Shown: one piece after another, positions 25,018 through 35,392 of the stretch
How positions within the stretch are numbered: position 1 is the first letter of the stretch
Layout: each line of letters begins with the position of its first letter
Source: a bacterium
GTDB taxonomy: Bacteria; Auribacterota; Auribacteria; Auribacterales; Auribacteraceae
Reading direction: 5' to 3'
DNA length: 64,000 bases
NCBI GenBank assembly: GCA_018435605.1
Contig: JAHDNF010000003.1
Location: 186,001 to 250,000 of the forward strand
The notes under the pieces: model-generated
The model's database searches: none
Told to the model about the DNA's origin: nothing
What the model saw: the letters and a program-made list of their open reading frames with translations, nothing else
Made by a program: the position numbers and the translations under genes

Positions 25018-27104
25018 TCTATGTAGATAACTGTACTAACTGTTTTACTGTTGCCCAGACGGTCGCTTGCGGTGACGGACACGTCATTTTTACCTTTAGA
25101 TAACTCATCGTCGATGGTATACGAAATGGAAGAGGAGTCGAAATCATATTCTGCCGGAACTTTGATACTGCCTATAGTCATGGCAATTTTTTTGTAAGCT
25201 ATACCGACTCCGTCGTCAAGCGCTTTGCAGACAATTTTATCGCCCTGTACAAAACGGGTATTAGGCTGTTTCGGATTGACAAATTCCAGACGCGGCGGCT
25301 GGTCGTCGGAGAAAACGGCGTAAGTTGACAAATGTGTGATATTGGCGGCCACTGTGTTTTTGGATTGGATATCTATTGGATACAGCAATCGCCATCGGTT
25401 ATCTATCCACTCGAACAACGCCGCTACGCCGGGTATTTTAGTTGTAAGGGTAAATTGGAGTGTCGCCGGACTGCTCAATTCAAATCCGTTCGGTCGTATG
25501 CGGTAAGTGGCGCTTAGTTTTTTAAGTGAAACACGTTTGTGTTCTGGGGTATCCTCAACTGTTTCTATGAACGGAATAAAAGCCCTTTCTGTTGAAGGGA
25601 ACCTCAAATCGACAACTTTATACTGAACGGATGACGGAGTAGTTTGAGCTGGGATGTAAGTCAAAGGAAACGCTCGTGTCAGTTTTCGCTGTGTACTCGG
25701 ATCTTCATTATATGTAATGTTAATTGTATTCACTCCGGTAACATCTTTTTCAGGGGCAAAAACATATTCCAGCATGGTGTCGGAGCGGATCAGGATATGT
25801 TTTGCGTGCAGTGTACCCGCGTTGTTGACAATATCTACATCAGGCATAGGCATACGGTCTGGAAGGCGGTTGGTGTTTAATAGTATAGAGAAAAAATCGT
25901 CGTACATAAGTATCTGAGTGTTTATTTCCAGCGGAATACGAATCGTTTCATCCGATACAGCAATAGTTTTTTCCAGAATCGACGGGTATTCTACGCGCAG
26001 TGTAAATTTCAAAACCGCAGTATTGCCGCTTTGATCCGCGACCTCTATGGTTGCAGGATAATCCCCTGGATTCAGGTAATTTGGTGAACCTGCATATTTA
26101 GTATCACCGCACAAAAGATAGCCGTCGGTTTTGTTATTTCCGTAGAATGACAAATTAGCTCCGGGCATATTGAACAAGCGTATATAATCGCCTTTGACAT
26201 TGGAGGATACCATGTATTTCAACTCGCGGTCATACAGGTAGAAATTGTCGTTGTAGTCGGTCTTATAAGAAAACTTATCCATTTTTACTTCATAAATTGT
26301 TTTATTATTTATTTTGAGTCTTGCGACATACGGGGCAAGCCGGTAATTTCTCGTATTGTCGAAATCGATGGTATTTATTTTTAAGCCGATTTTACCCCAT
26401 GCGAGGATTGGACGGTGTATGATATACGTCGAGTCGTCACGCTGGGTCAGCGGGTAAATATTTTGGTTTAAAGTGTTATCGGTGAATGAATCGTATGTGA
26501 CCGGTTTAATTGCCAGATGGTAAAGCACAGGTACGGTTAAATCGGGTTTAGCAAGGCTCAATCCGTGACTTAGTATATTTATCGGTTCTTCATTTTCGTT
26601 GCGTAACTCGATATGCAGATGCGGAGCGACATCGCCTGATTTGCCGGAAAATGCCACGATATCACCTTGCTTGAAAACAAACAGATTTTCAGGCACGTAA
26701 GTATCGACCTCGTAAGTCCCTGTTTTTTTCTGTATCTGATTGACATATCGCTCAATAGGCTGAACAAACCGTTCGCAGTGGGCATAAACAACGTGACGTC
26801 CGTCGTTGAGTTTCAGATACAATGCTTTACCGTAGCCGGCGGCTGATGTTCTTACACGATACACATAACCGGCGTATATTGCGTAAAGTTTGTAACCGGT
26901 TTTTTGTGAGGTTGCGATATCAAGTCCTGCATGAAAATGATCGGGGCGGCATTCGCCGAAATTACCCGATATATCTCCAACAATTTCGATCGGCCAGATA
27001 TATCTGTCGGTTTGGGCGTGTAGATTGCAGGAAGCAAATATACTTAACAAAAACAGGAAAAATTCCGTTATTATGAATAATGAATTAGTCTTTTTGGCCA
27101 TCAT
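25014..27104 (-). CDS. Secreted M23 (LytM-type) metallopeptidase with C-terminal beta domains
   Basis: A 696-residue exported protein with a signal peptide ending near CNLHAQ. The peptidase domain is at about 40-185: HFHAGLDIATS supplies His and Asp ligands, VVYAHCERF and HLHIELRN supply the catalytic and third ligand histidines. All key residues are present, so it is probably an active peptidoglycan endopeptidase. The remaining 500 residues form several Ig-like/beta-sandwich modules, the last near GKNDVSVTASDRLGNSKTV. It is coupled to the CgeB-type gene by a four-base overlap. A role in wall remodelling for secretion or sugar attachment is inferred. Confidence 0.88.
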   Translation of the reverse strand: MMAKKTNSLFIITEFFLFLLSIFASCNLHAQTDRYIWPIEIVGDISGNFGECRPDHFHAGLDIATSQKTGYKLYAIYAGYVYRVRTSAAGYGKALYLKLNDGRHVVYAHCERFVQPIERYVNQIQKKTGTYEVDTYVPENLFVFKQGDIVAFSGKSGDVAPHLHIELRNENEEPINILSHGLSLAKPDLTVPVLYHLAIKPVTYDSFTDNTLNQNIYPLTQRDDSTYIIHRPILAWGKIGLKINTIDFDNTRNYRLAPYVARLKINNKTIYEVKMDKFSYKTDYNDNFYLYDRELKYMVSSNVKGDYIRLFNMPGANLSFYGNNKTDGYLLCGDTKYAGSPNYLNPGDYPATIEVADQSGNTAVLKFTLRVEYPSILEKTIAVSDETIRIPLEINTQILMYDDFFSILLNTNRLPDRMPMPDVDIVNNAGTLHAKHILIRSDTMLEYVFAPEKDVTGVNTINITYNEDPSTQRKLTRAFPLTYIPAQTTPSSVQYKVVDLRFPSTERAFIPFIETVEDTPEHKRVSLKKLSATYRIRPNGFELSSPATLQFTLTTKIPGVAALFEWIDNRWRLLYPIDIQSKNTVAANITHLSTYAVFSDDQPPRLEFVNPKQPNTRFVQGDKIVCKALDDGVGIAYKKIAMTIGSIKVPAEYDFDSSSISYTIDDELSKGKNDVSVTASDRLGNSKTVSTVIYIE

Positions 27105-27179
27105 TTCAACTATTGACGCGGGTTTAGTTTCCTGTTATAGTAATAAAAATTGTAAAAATATATAACCATTTGGTGTGAA

Positions 27180-27545
27180 ATGAATTATAGCAAATTAACC
27201 GTTTCTTTGATCGACAGTTTGCCTGCATACTTACAACAGGTCACTTATTTTTGCACAAATAATATTCATTTGGCAATGATAATTATAGGGCTGGCTTTTT
27301 TAGTGACTGTGGTGTTGATATCTATCGGAAAACGGATTTTTTTCCCTGATTCATCAATTATCCGGTCAGCGCACGAGAAACGGCAGTCCGTCGCAAAACG
27401 ATTGATGGATGCGAAAGAGCACAGCATAAGCGATATACGCGATAAGGTGCGCAAAAAAACGTCCGGATCGAAAAAGTATATTCTTGTCCCTTACGACGAA
27501 TGGCAGGAGTTCATTCTCTATAAGAAAAGCAAGAGAATTTTGTGA
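27180..27545 (+). CDS. Small single-pass membrane protein of unknown function
   Basis: A 121-residue protein with one membrane helix (about 31-50, MIIIGLAFLVTVVLISIG). The C-terminal 65 residues are strongly basic (AHEKRQSVAKRLMDAKEHS, VRKKTSGSKKYI) and likely cytoplasmic. No family was recognised. It is transcribed divergently from the M23 gene, from a gap of about 75 bases, and faces trpB convergently. The frame is confident from codon pattern and composition, but function is unknown. Confidence 0.55.
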   Translation: MNYSKLTVSLIDSLPAYLQQVTYFCTNNIHLAMIIIGLAFLVTVVLISIGKRIFFPDSSIIRSAHEKRQSVAKRLMDAKEHSISDIRDKVRKKTSGSKKYILVPYDEWQEFILYKKSKRIL

Positions 27546-27597
27546 AATACTCATCTATAATGCCGAATACCCCGTTTACAATTAAAAGAATATTAGA

Positions 27598-28965
27598 TTA
27601 TTCAATTGAATAATCTATATCGGGCAATTCACTGATAGATTTTTTAATTGCTTCATCAGGATGTTCGTAGTCCTCAAGCGCGTTTTCCATATATTTGTCA
27701 TAAGAATACAGGTCGAAATGTCCATGTCCGCTCAACAGGAATCCGATTGTTTTCTCTTCGCCTGTTTCTCTGCATCGAACCGCTTCGTCTACCACCGCTT
27801 TTATTGCGTGGGCTGTTTCCGGAGCAGGTATGACCCGTTCGGTTTGTGCGAATAACCGTGCCGCCTCGAATACCGGATTTTGCGAATATGCCCGCGCTTC
27901 GATTAATTTCTGATTGCACAACAGGCTGACCAGCGGAGACATTCCGTGATAACGCAGGCCTCCTGCGTGGATTCCTGACGGTATGAAATTATGGCCTAGC
28001 GTGTACATTTTCATCAGAGGAGTAAGGCAAGCCGTATCGCCGTAATCGTATCGAAATGGTCCTTTTGTTAAAGTCGGGCAGGCGGTAGGTTCTGTGGCGA
28101 TAAACTGAATTTTCTTGCCGGCAAGTTTTTCAGGAACAAACGGAAAAATGAATCCGGCCACATTACTGCCGCCGCCAGCGCATCCGATGAGTATATCCGG
28201 TTCGACACCTGCCATTTCAAATTGCAGTTTTGCTTCCAGCCCTGTTATGGTTTGGTGCATTATTACATGGTTGAGTACACTGCCGAGCGAATATTTTGTA
28301 TCCGGATGTTTTGCCGCGTCTTCCACAGCTTCGCTGATGGCGATGCCTAGACTGCCGAGCGTATCGGGGGTTTTTGCCCTGACTGCTCGTCCGGCATCCG
28401 TTTTATCTGTTGGGCTGGAAAATACTTCGCCGTTCCACAGGTGCATTAGTGTTCTGCGGTATGGTTTTTGTTCGTAGCTGACCCTTACCATATAAACCGT
28501 GCATTGCAGTCCGAACAGGTTTGTTGCGAATGCAAGAGCGCTACCCCATTGTCCTGCGCCGGTTTCTGTAGAGATGCGTTTAACGCCTTCTATCTTATTA
28601 TAATAAGCCTGAGCGACAGCGGTATTCGGTTTATGGCTTCCCGCAGGGCTGAGGCTTTCATCTTTATAGAAAATTTTGGCAGGGGTATTGAGCGCTTTTT
28701 CTAAGTTGACAGCGCGAACGAGCGGGCTTGGACGCCATATTTTTAGGATTTCCCTGACAGGTTCCGGAATGTCTATCCAGCGTTCCTGCGTCATTTCCTG
28801 TTCGATAACTCCTTTCGGAAAAATTGGAGACAAGTCGTCCGGAGATATCGGTTTGCCGGTTGCCGGATTGATAGGGGGGTATAGAGGTGCAGGTAAATCT
28901 GCTTGTATGTTGTACCATTGTTTCGGAAGGTCGCTTTGTTTGAGATAAAATACGGATTGTCCCAT
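27598..28965 (-). CDS. Tryptophan synthase beta-like enzyme, TrpB2 type
   Basis: A 455-residue PLP enzyme of the TIGR01415 branch. The PLP lysine lies in [12 protein letters not shown] near 110, the phosphate loop in [12 protein letters not shown] near 235, and [11 protein letters not shown] near 315. TrpB2 proteins make tryptophan from serine and indole without the alpha subunit partner surface of TrpB1. No trpA or other trp gene is in the window, so it may act in indole salvage. The ATG has AAGGAG upstream and the promoter at 29025-29054 precedes it. Confidence 0.88.
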   Translation of the reverse strand: MGQSVFYLKQSDLPKQWYNIQADLPAPLYPPINPATGKPISPDDLSPIFPKGVIEQEMTQERWIDIPEPVREILKIWRPSPLVRAVNLEKALNTPAKIFYKDESLSPAGSHKPNTAVAQAYYNKIEGVKRISTETGAGQWGSALAFATNLFGLQCTVYMVRVSYEQKPYRRTLMHLWNGEVFSSPTDKTDAGRAVRAKTPDTLGSLGIAISEAVEDAAKHPDTKYSLGSVLNHVIMHQTITGLEAKLQFEMAGVEPDILIGCAGGGSNVAGFIFPFVPEKLAGKKIQFIATEPTACPTLTKGPFRYDYGDTACLTPLMKMYTLGHNFIPSGIHAGGLRYHGMSPLVSLLCNQKLIEARAYSQNPVFEAARLFAQTERVIPAPETAHAIKAVVDEAVRCRETGEEKTIGFLLSGHGHFDLYSYDKYMENALEDYEHPDEAIKKSISELPDIDYSIE

Positions 28966-29024
28966 GGGAAAACTCCTTTTATGCTTAATATCAATAGTTA
29001 TAACATGTTGAATCGATATCGCTA

Positions 29025-29054
29025 AATATACTACATAGCTTTACTTACCGTCAA
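29025..29054 (-). promoter_or_regulatory. Promoter of the trpB2 gene
   Basis: On the minus strand TTGACG (29054-29049), 18 bases, TATATT (29030-29025). The start codon at 28965 is about 55 bases downstream of the predicted transcription start. Confidence 0.55.
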
Positions 29055-29126
29055 TAAATCTAATGTTGAAAAATCACACAACCACAATTTTTGAAAGTTA
29101 TCATTACGAAAATCGAAATTTTAAAG

Positions 29127-29156
29127 TTGTTTTATTCTGTCCTTCCCGATTATAAT
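29127..29156 (+). promoter_or_regulatory. Promoter of mfd
   Basis: TTGTTT (29127-29132), 18 bases, perfect TATAAT (29151-29156). The predicted start of transcription near 29163 lies at the upstream TTG codon, which argues that translation begins at ATG 29183. Confidence 0.55.
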
Positions 29157-29182
29157 TAAGCAGGTTGACAAGAACACATCTA

Positions 29183-32100
29183 ATGAAAATCGACACAGGG
29201 TTTACACATCTGCAAAAGTTTTCCGATGCGCTTAAGCAACTCCATGACGGTAAAGGAGTTGTGTTTGGGGAGGTCTGTAATTTTGCCAAAGCGGTACTCA
29301 TATCGGAACTGCAAAAACAAATAAACGCACCTGTCTTCATTATAACCTGCGGAGCCAAAGAGCAGGAACGCCTGTTCCAAGATATCGAACTTATTAATCC
29401 GTATTCTACATATATTTATCCGTCATGGGATGTTCTTCCGCAGGAAGGCAACCCGCCGCACAAAGATATATCCGGCGCTCGAATGCGGGTTCTGGACAGA
29501 ATGTTAAACCAGCCTGATATGCGCAAGGATATTGTTCTTGCGGAAATAGGTACTTTTCTCCAAAAAGCGATAGACCCTAAAATGTTTCGGGAATCGATAA
29601 TTCATCTTGAGAAAGGTGACTCATTCGACTTTTCCGATCTTACTCGAGAGATATTTCACCGAGGTTACAAGCGGGTTGACAGGGTTGAAGAAATAGGAGA
29701 ATTCAGTGTCAGAGGAGGGATAATAGACGTTTTTTCATTGTCAGATTCGCTACCGTACCGCATTGAGTTTTGGGGAAATGCCGTTGATACTATACGGATT
29801 TTTGATCCGAAAACGCAACTTTCAGAACGGCAAGCTGATAAAGTAAAAATTTTTCCGTCTGAGGAATACGATTTTTATAAACGCGGGCAGTTGGTTACGA
29901 TTTTTGATTTTTTTCCGCCGGACGCTGTCGTACTGATCGACGAGCCTGATATAGTAAGCAAAAAGATTGGCCAGTTGCGGGAATTGATAGTATCTCATGG
30001 CGGAATGTTTCTTGGCGAACAACAATTATGCGAAAAACTTGCCGGATTCAAAAGGGGAGTTGTTTCATCTGAGCTTCATTCTTCCGAACCGTTTTTTAGC
30101 TCACAGCATCAGTTGATATTAGGTACTTCTGCCCCGTCATTTTTATTGCATGCGGTTGATGAAGGCCTTACTTCCGCTCAAAAAATCGACGAACGTCTGA
30201 AAGATATCAATGAACTGCTTGAAGACGGCTATGCTATACATCTGGTTTTCAACAATAAAGGCGAAAAACAGCGTTTTTTTGAGATTTGCATGGATAAAGG
30301 ATTCGACCGGCTGGCAAACCTCGAAAGTCATATAGGCCAGATAAGCGGCGGTTTTGTATTTCCTGAAAATCAGATTGCCGTTATTTCCGATCAGGAGATA
30401 TTCGGCAGGTATCGCACACGCCCTGCGCATGGAAAGTCTAAATACAAATCGACCGCGCCGTTGCGGGAAGTTATCGAACTGTATGTTGGCGATCTTGTTG
30501 TTCATACCAATTACGGAATAGGCAAATATCAGGGAGTGCAGAAGATCAGGCAGGACGGCGAGGAACGTCAGGTGATAGTTCTTGAATACGCCAACAAAGC
30601 TGTTTTATATGTGCCTTTAATACATTCGAATCTTGTGCAGAGGTATATAGGATGCGGGCACGACAAACCGCCTCAGCTTGATGTTTTGGGTACGAGTTCG
30701 TGGATGCGCAAACGCAAATCGGTCGAGGAAGCGGTATTTGATCTCGCCGCAGAGTATCTGGAAATACAAGCCGCTCGAAAAACGATGGAAGGTTTCCGGT
30801 TTGGCAAAGACAACGCATGGATGCGTGAGTTCGAGGCGTCGTTTATTTACGAAGAAACGGAAGATCAGCTCAAGGCGATAGATTCTATCAAGGCGGATAT
30901 GGAATCAGCCCGTCCTATGGATAGACTTATATGCGGTGATGTGGGATATGGTAAAACCGAGGTTGCTATACGTGCCGCGTTCAAAGCGGTCATGGAGGGT
31001 AAACAGGTAGCGGTGCTTGTACCGACGACTATTCTGGCGCAACAACATCATAAGGTTTTTTCAGAACGTATGGCAGATTATCCGGTTAATGTCGAGATGC
31101 TAAGCAGGTTCAGGACACAATCGGAACAAAAGCAGATACTCGACGCCGCTTCAAAAGGATCTGTCGATATTCTGATAGGGACGCATCGGCTGATACAGTC
31201 TGATGTGCGGTTTAAAGATCTGGGGTTGGTGGTTGTCGATGAAGAACAACGGTTCGGCGTACGCCATAAGGAGCAGTTCAAACGTCTTAGGCGTATGGTT
31301 GATATGTTGACCTTGACAGCGACTCCGATACCGCGTACGCTGTATCTTGCATTAGTAGGCGCACGGGATATGAGTACCATAAACACTCCTCCGGAGAACC
31401 GGTTGCCTGTCGATACTTTTGTAGCCACATTTGATGAAAAATGTATTAAACAGGCTATAAGTAGAGAGCTGAATCGCGAAGGGCAGGTGTTTTTCGTTCA
31501 TAACAGGATAAAAACCATACATAAAATAAAAGACAAAATACAAGAGTTTTTTTCTTCGGCACGCATTGCAATAGGACACGGGCAGATGCCGGAACGAGAA
31601 CTTGCCGCTGTGATGGACGCTTTCCGTGCAGGAAACGTGGATATTCTTGTATGTACTACCATTATCGAATCTGGTCTCGATATACCTAACGCTAATACGA
31701 TTATCATTGACCGTGCCGATTTATTCGGGTTGGCGGATCTGTATCAGTTGAGAGGAAGGGTGGGCAGGTATAAAAACCGTGCTTATGCCTATTTACTTGT
31801 CCCGCCGTATAAGATACCCAATGAGCAAGCCCAGCGGCGCCTTGATGCCATAGAAACATACCAGAAACTAGGTGCCGGATTTCAGATAGCTATGCGTGAT
31901 CTGGAAATAAGGGGAGCCGGAAACATTCTGGGCGAAAAACAGCACGGGCATATTGCCGCTGTTGGGTTCGACCTGTATTGCAAATTGTTGAAGAACGCTA
32001 TTTCACATATTAAAGGCGAACCGGTGCCACAGGCGCCGAAGGTAGTTTTACGGCTTGGTTTTGAGGCTGAAATCCCATCGGATTATATACCGTCCGAATC

Positions 32101-32440
32101 GCAGAGAATGGCTATTTACAGCCGGTTGCAGGATATTTTTTTACTTGAACAGACAGATGAACTGGAGAAAGAACTGGATGATATTTACGGCACGCTCCCG
32201 CTGGAAGTTAGGCTACTGCTTGATTGCGTGCGAATAAAAATATTGGCGTCTGAAAAAAAGATAGATTACATTGAATTGAAAGAATCCAAATTGCTCATGA
32301 AATCAGGTGAATATTTTGTTACTGAAGACGGTCTGAAGTATTACAGGGTTACTCAAAAGGATAAAATTAAAATCACTGAACAGATAAAAACGATATTGCA
32401 ACAGATTGTATCCTGTGATACAATCAGCCCCCGCAATTGA
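29183..32440 (+). CDS. mfd: Transcription-repair coupling factor
   Basis: A 1085-residue motor protein, close to the 1148 residues of E. coli Mfd. It removes RNA polymerase stalled at DNA lesions and recruits UvrA. The UvrB-homology part is at about 25-220 (PSWDVLPQEGNPPHKDI), the polymerase-interaction domain near 440-510 (VHTNYGIGKYQGVQKI), and the RecG-like translocase follows with GDVGYGKTEVAIRAAF, VVDEEQRFGVRHKEQ, TATPIPRTLY and QLRGRVGR. The C-terminal regulatory domain is present. A TTG at 29165 is in frame, but the promoter makes ATG 29183 the better start. A surA-like gene follows after 31 bases. Confidence 0.96.
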   Translation: MKIDTGFTHLQKFSDALKQLHDGKGVVFGEVCNFAKAVLISELQKQINAPVFIITCGAKEQERLFQDIELINPYSTYIYPSWDVLPQEGNPPHKDISGARMRVLDRMLNQPDMRKDIVLAEIGTFLQKAIDPKMFRESIIHLEKGDSFDFSDLTREIFHRGYKRVDRVEEIGEFSVRGGIIDVFSLSDSLPYRIEFWGNAVDTIRIFDPKTQLSERQADKVKIFPSEEYDFYKRGQLVTIFDFFPPDAVVLIDEPDIVSKKIGQLRELIVSHGGMFLGEQQLCEKLAGFKRGVVSSELHSSEPFFSSQHQLILGTSAPSFLLHAVDEGLTSAQKIDERLKDINELLEDGYAIHLVFNNKGEKQRFFEICMDKGFDRLANLESHIGQISGGFVFPENQIAVISDQEIFGRYRTRPAHGKSKYKSTAPLREVIELYVGDLVVHTNYGIGKYQGVQKIRQDGEERQVIVLEYANKAVLYVPLIHSNLVQRYIGCGHDKPPQLDVLGTSSWMRKRKSVEEAVFDLAAEYLEIQAARKTMEGFRFGKDNAWMREFEASFIYEETEDQLKAIDSIKADMESARPMDRLICGDVGYGKTEVAIRAAFKAVMEGKQVAVLVPTTILAQQHHKVFSERMADYPVNVEMLSRFRTQSEQKQILDAASKGSVDILIGTHRLIQSDVRFKDLGLVVVDEEQRFGVRHKEQFKRLRRMVDMLTLTATPIPRTLYLALVGARDMSTINTPPENRLPVDTFVATFDEKCIKQAISRELNREGQVFFVHNRIKTIHKIKDKIQEFFSSARIAIGHGQMPERELAAVMDAFRAGNVDILVCTTIIESGLDIPNANTIIIDRADLFGLADLYQLRGRVGRYKNRAYAYLLVPPYKIPNEQAQRRLDAIETYQKLGAGFQIAMRDLEIRGAGNILGEKQHGHIAAVGFDLYCKLLKNAISHIKGEPVPQAPKVVLRLGFEAEIPSDYIPSESQRMAIYSRLQDIFLLEQTDELEKELDDIYGTLPLEVRLLLDCVRIKILASEKKIDYIELKESKLLMKSGEYFVTEDGLKYYRVTQKDKIKITEQIKTILQQIVSCDTISPRN

Positions 32441-32471
32441 TAGCGATAACAAAAGAGAGGATTGACAGTAT

Positions 32472-33437
32472 ATGAAGTGCATAAAACTGACCGGTATTTT
32501 TGTCGCGGTAAGCCTGTTTTTGCTTCAAAACGGTTTGCGCGCTTACATCGATGAAGATCGAATAATTGCGCGTGTAAACAATGATATTATAACTTTATCC
32601 GAATTGAATGAACGGCTCCAGCCGATAGTTGCTAAATATGAGCAGTCGTATAGCGGCGCGGAGTTGCTTGAGAACCTCGCTAAAGCCGAGGAGTATTGGC
32701 TTTCTCAGTTAATTGAGAATAAGCTGATTCTGCAGGAAGCGCATAGGCAGGGTATAACTGTCAGCAAAGAAGAAATTGAAGACCGTTTCGCCCAGATAAA
32801 AGATGACTTTGATAACGATTTGCAATTCAAAATTTTTCTCGAATCTCAGGGAATGAATATCGATCAGCTCAAGAGGAATATAGAAGATAATCTGAAAATA
32901 ACAAAAACCACCATGCATATAAGGCAAAAAGCACAACAGAAAATATCTCCCATCGATGTGGTACGGTATTATGAAGATCACAAAGATGAATTTGCCGAAG
33001 AACCTAAAGTGCATGTGTTGCATATTCTTATCCGTTCTACCGGAGATGATGAAAGCGACCTCGCCAAGGCTACAAAAGTACTCGATCTGATAAAAAGCGG
33101 TGAGGATTTCAAAGCAGTGGCACAGGAATATTCACAAGGGCCCCATGCCGCTCGCGGCGGCGACTTGGGTTTTTTGTCCCACGGACAGCATATACCGGAA
33201 ATCGACAAGGCGGCATTCAGTTTACAGGTTGGAGAAGTGAGCGATCTTATTAAATCGCCACTTGGTTACCATATCATCAAGATCAAACAGAAAAAGAAAG
33301 AACGTGTAAAACCGTTTGTCGAAGTTCAGGATGAAATTCAAAGCAGGCTTCTTAAAGATAAAGCAAAAAATATCTGGGATGATTGGATGAACGGCCTTAA
33401 AACAAAATCGTTCATCGAAATATATAATACCCGCTGA
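32472..33437 (+). CDS. SurA-like periplasmic peptidyl-prolyl isomerase
   Basis: A 321-residue exported chaperone with a signal peptide ending near LRAYI. The SurA N-terminal domain starts at IIARVNNDIITLSELNERL. A single parvulin domain is at about 175-275 (KVHVLHILIRSTGDDES, GGDLGFLSHGQHIPEID, LGYHIIKIKQKKK). It lacks the second parvulin domain of E. coli SurA. It should help outer-membrane proteins fold. It is placed between mfd and pdxA, all on one strand with gaps of about 30 bases. The pdxA-ksgA order after surA is also seen in E. coli. Confidence 0.9.
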   Translation: MKCIKLTGIFVAVSLFLLQNGLRAYIDEDRIIARVNNDIITLSELNERLQPIVAKYEQSYSGAELLENLAKAEEYWLSQLIENKLILQEAHRQGITVSKEEIEDRFAQIKDDFDNDLQFKIFLESQGMNIDQLKRNIEDNLKITKTTMHIRQKAQQKISPIDVVRYYEDHKDEFAEEPKVHVLHILIRSTGDDESDLAKATKVLDLIKSGEDFKAVAQEYSQGPHAARGGDLGFLSHGQHIPEIDKAAFSLQVGEVSDLIKSPLGYHIIKIKQKKKERVKPFVEVQDEIQSRLLKDKAKNIWDDWMNGLKTKSFIEIYNTR

Positions 33438-33468
33438 TATATTTTAACTTCCGGGAAAGATTATTCTT

Positions 33469-34467
33469 ATGACAACTGAATTACCCATACTGGGTATCTC
33501 CATGGGCGATCCTGCAGGAGTTGGGCCTGAGGTCATATTGAAAAACCTTTATTTGCGTGACGACAGGTTTCTGCCGCTACTGATAGGCAAGGTAGACGTT
33601 TTCGAGTATTATTCCCGTAAATATGGTCTCAATATTGATTTCTACGCTGTCAGCGATGTATCCGAACTCAAATCGGGAAAAGCTGTTGGCGTACTTGAAA
33701 TATTTCCGGATGAAACAGTGTCCATATTTCCCGGCAAACCGTTTCCGAAGGGATCTCAAACGGCCATGGAAGCGGTTCGAACCGGCGCTTTACTTGCTCT
33801 CGATAAGAAGATAAGCGCTTTAGTTACCGCCCCTATTTATAAAAAAGGCGTTATTGAAGCTGGATACGATGTTCAGGGGCATACCGATTTTCTTGCTAAA
33901 ATAACCGGTACTGATAAATACGTCATGATGCTGGTCGGCGGCGGGCTTCGCGTTAGTCTTGTTACTATACATCTCCCTTTACAACAGGTATTTGCCAAGT
34001 TGACGCAGGACAGTATTTTCGATGTTATTGTTATAACCCATAATGCATTGCGCCGGTTGGGATTAAATCGTCCGCGCATTGCTGTGTGCGGTTTGAATCC
34101 GCATGCGGGTGAAGAAGGTCATATCGGAACTGAAGAACGTGATATAATAGCTCCGGCGGTACTTAATGCGTTACGTCAGGGCATCAAGGTTACCGGAATA
34201 TTTCCGGCGGATACCGTGTTTTGGGATATGTTGCAGGGACAGGCGGACGCTGTAGTCGCGATGTATCATGATCAGGGGCTGATTCCGGTCAAAACAATGG
34301 CGTTTGACAGCGGTGTGAACGCTACTATCGGGTTGCCGATAATACGCACATCACCGGATCACGGGACAGCGTTTTCCATATCAGGACAAAATAAAGCAAA
34401 CCCTAAAAGCATGCGCGAGGCGATGTTGCTTGCGCTTGAGTTTGGCAGACATACGGCTGATGAGTGA
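33469..34467 (+). CDS. pdxA: 4-hydroxythreonine-4-phosphate dehydrogenase
   Basis: A 332-residue enzyme of the DXP-dependent vitamin B6 pathway. It oxidises 4-phosphohydroxy-threonine to the precursor used by PdxJ. Motifs are ISMGDPAGVGPEVILK at the start, the metal ligand in VQGHTDFLAK near 140, GLNPHAGEEGHIGTEE near 210 and AMYHDQGLIPVK near 263. Length is the usual one. The stop shares ATGAGTGA with the start of rsmA, so the two are coupled as in many bacteria. Confidence 0.95.
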   Translation: MTTELPILGISMGDPAGVGPEVILKNLYLRDDRFLPLLIGKVDVFEYYSRKYGLNIDFYAVSDVSELKSGKAVGVLEIFPDETVSIFPGKPFPKGSQTAMEAVRTGALLALDKKISALVTAPIYKKGVIEAGYDVQGHTDFLAKITGTDKYVMMLVGGGLRVSLVTIHLPLQQVFAKLTQDSIFDVIVITHNALRRLGLNRPRIAVCGLNPHAGEEGHIGTEERDIIAPAVLNALRQGIKVTGIFPADTVFWDMLQGQADAVVAMYHDQGLIPVKTMAFDSGVNATIGLPIIRTSPDHGTAFSISGQNKANPKSMREAMLLALEFGRHTADE

Positions 34468-35377
34468 TTTTTTATTATCCGATAAACAATTTATAATAAA
34501 TTACCTGCACAAAAACGATATTTTTCTCAAGAAAAAATACGGACAGAATTTTGTTGTCGACCGCATGCTTCTGGAAACAGTCATAGGATCGTCCGATCTT
34601 ACAAGCGATGACACGGTTCTTGAAATAGGCGCGGGAGTCGGTAGTCTAACGGAACGTATTCTTGCGGAAGGCGCTAGGGTCATCGCAATTGAAATAGATG
34701 AGCGGTTTGTGAGCTTGTTGACGACTCACTTTATACATAATCAAAATTTTTCTCTCATCCATGGCGATATTTTAAAGAAGGATACAATAGAAAAGATCAG
34801 AGAGGCGATAATGCCGAATTGCCGGTCTTTTAAAGTAGTCGCCAATGTTCCTTATTACATAACCAGTCCCATTATAACGACATTGCTGACTTGCAGGCTG
34901 AATATTTCCGATATGGTCTTTACCGTACAAAAGGAAGTAGCGCAAAGGCTTGTAGCTTATCCAAACTGCAAGGAATATTCTGCAATCAGTATATTTATGC
35001 GATATTATGGCGATACAAATCTGCTCGAATCGTTTCCGCCGACGTCATTTTTTCCGTCGCCTAGGGTTTGGTCGTCGGTAATACATTTTTCGGCATATAC
35101 TAAACGTCCGTTTACTGCAAAAAACCCGCTTTTTTTTCATCATTGCGTGAAACTTTGTTTCACTGAACGCAGAAAAATGATAAAAAATAGTATTTCCCGT
35201 CTGATTAAAGGATGGAAAATAGAGCCGGATATGCAACTGATAGAAAAAATGCTTGCAGGGCTTAATGTCGACCCGATGATGCGTCCTGATCAGATTCCGG
35301 TGGAAAAATTTATCGATATCAGCGATGAACTGTGGAAAATACATCCGGATACAATGAAAAAGAAATGGTTAGCTTGA
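34460..35377 (+). CDS. rsmA: 16S rRNA (adenine(1518)-N(6)/adenine(1519)-N(6))-dimethyltransferase
   Basis: A 305-residue methyltransferase (KsgA) that dimethylates two adenines at the 3' end of 16S rRNA. It has KKYGQNFVVDRMLL, the SAM site VLEIGAGVGSLTERIL, EIDERF and the catalytic NVPYYITSPI. The C-terminal small domain is present (CFTERRKMIKNSI). The ATG at 34460 shares eight bases with the pdxA stop region; an in-frame start 30 bases upstream would overlap pdxA further and is less likely. gatC follows after 15 bases with AAGGAGG. Confidence 0.95.
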   Translation: MSDFLLSDKQFIINYLHKNDIFLKKKYGQNFVVDRMLLETVIGSSDLTSDDTVLEIGAGVGSLTERILAEGARVIAIEIDERFVSLLTTHFIHNQNFSLIHGDILKKDTIEKIREAIMPNCRSFKVVANVPYYITSPIITTLLTCRLNISDMVFTVQKEVAQRLVAYPNCKEYSAISIFMRYYGDTNLLESFPPTSFFPSPRVWSSVIHFSAYTKRPFTAKNPLFFHHCVKLCFTERRKMIKNSISRLIKGWKIEPDMQLIEKMLAGLNVDPMMRPDQIPVEKFIDISDELWKIHPDTMKKKWLA

Positions 35378-35392
35378 AGGAGGATATATAAT

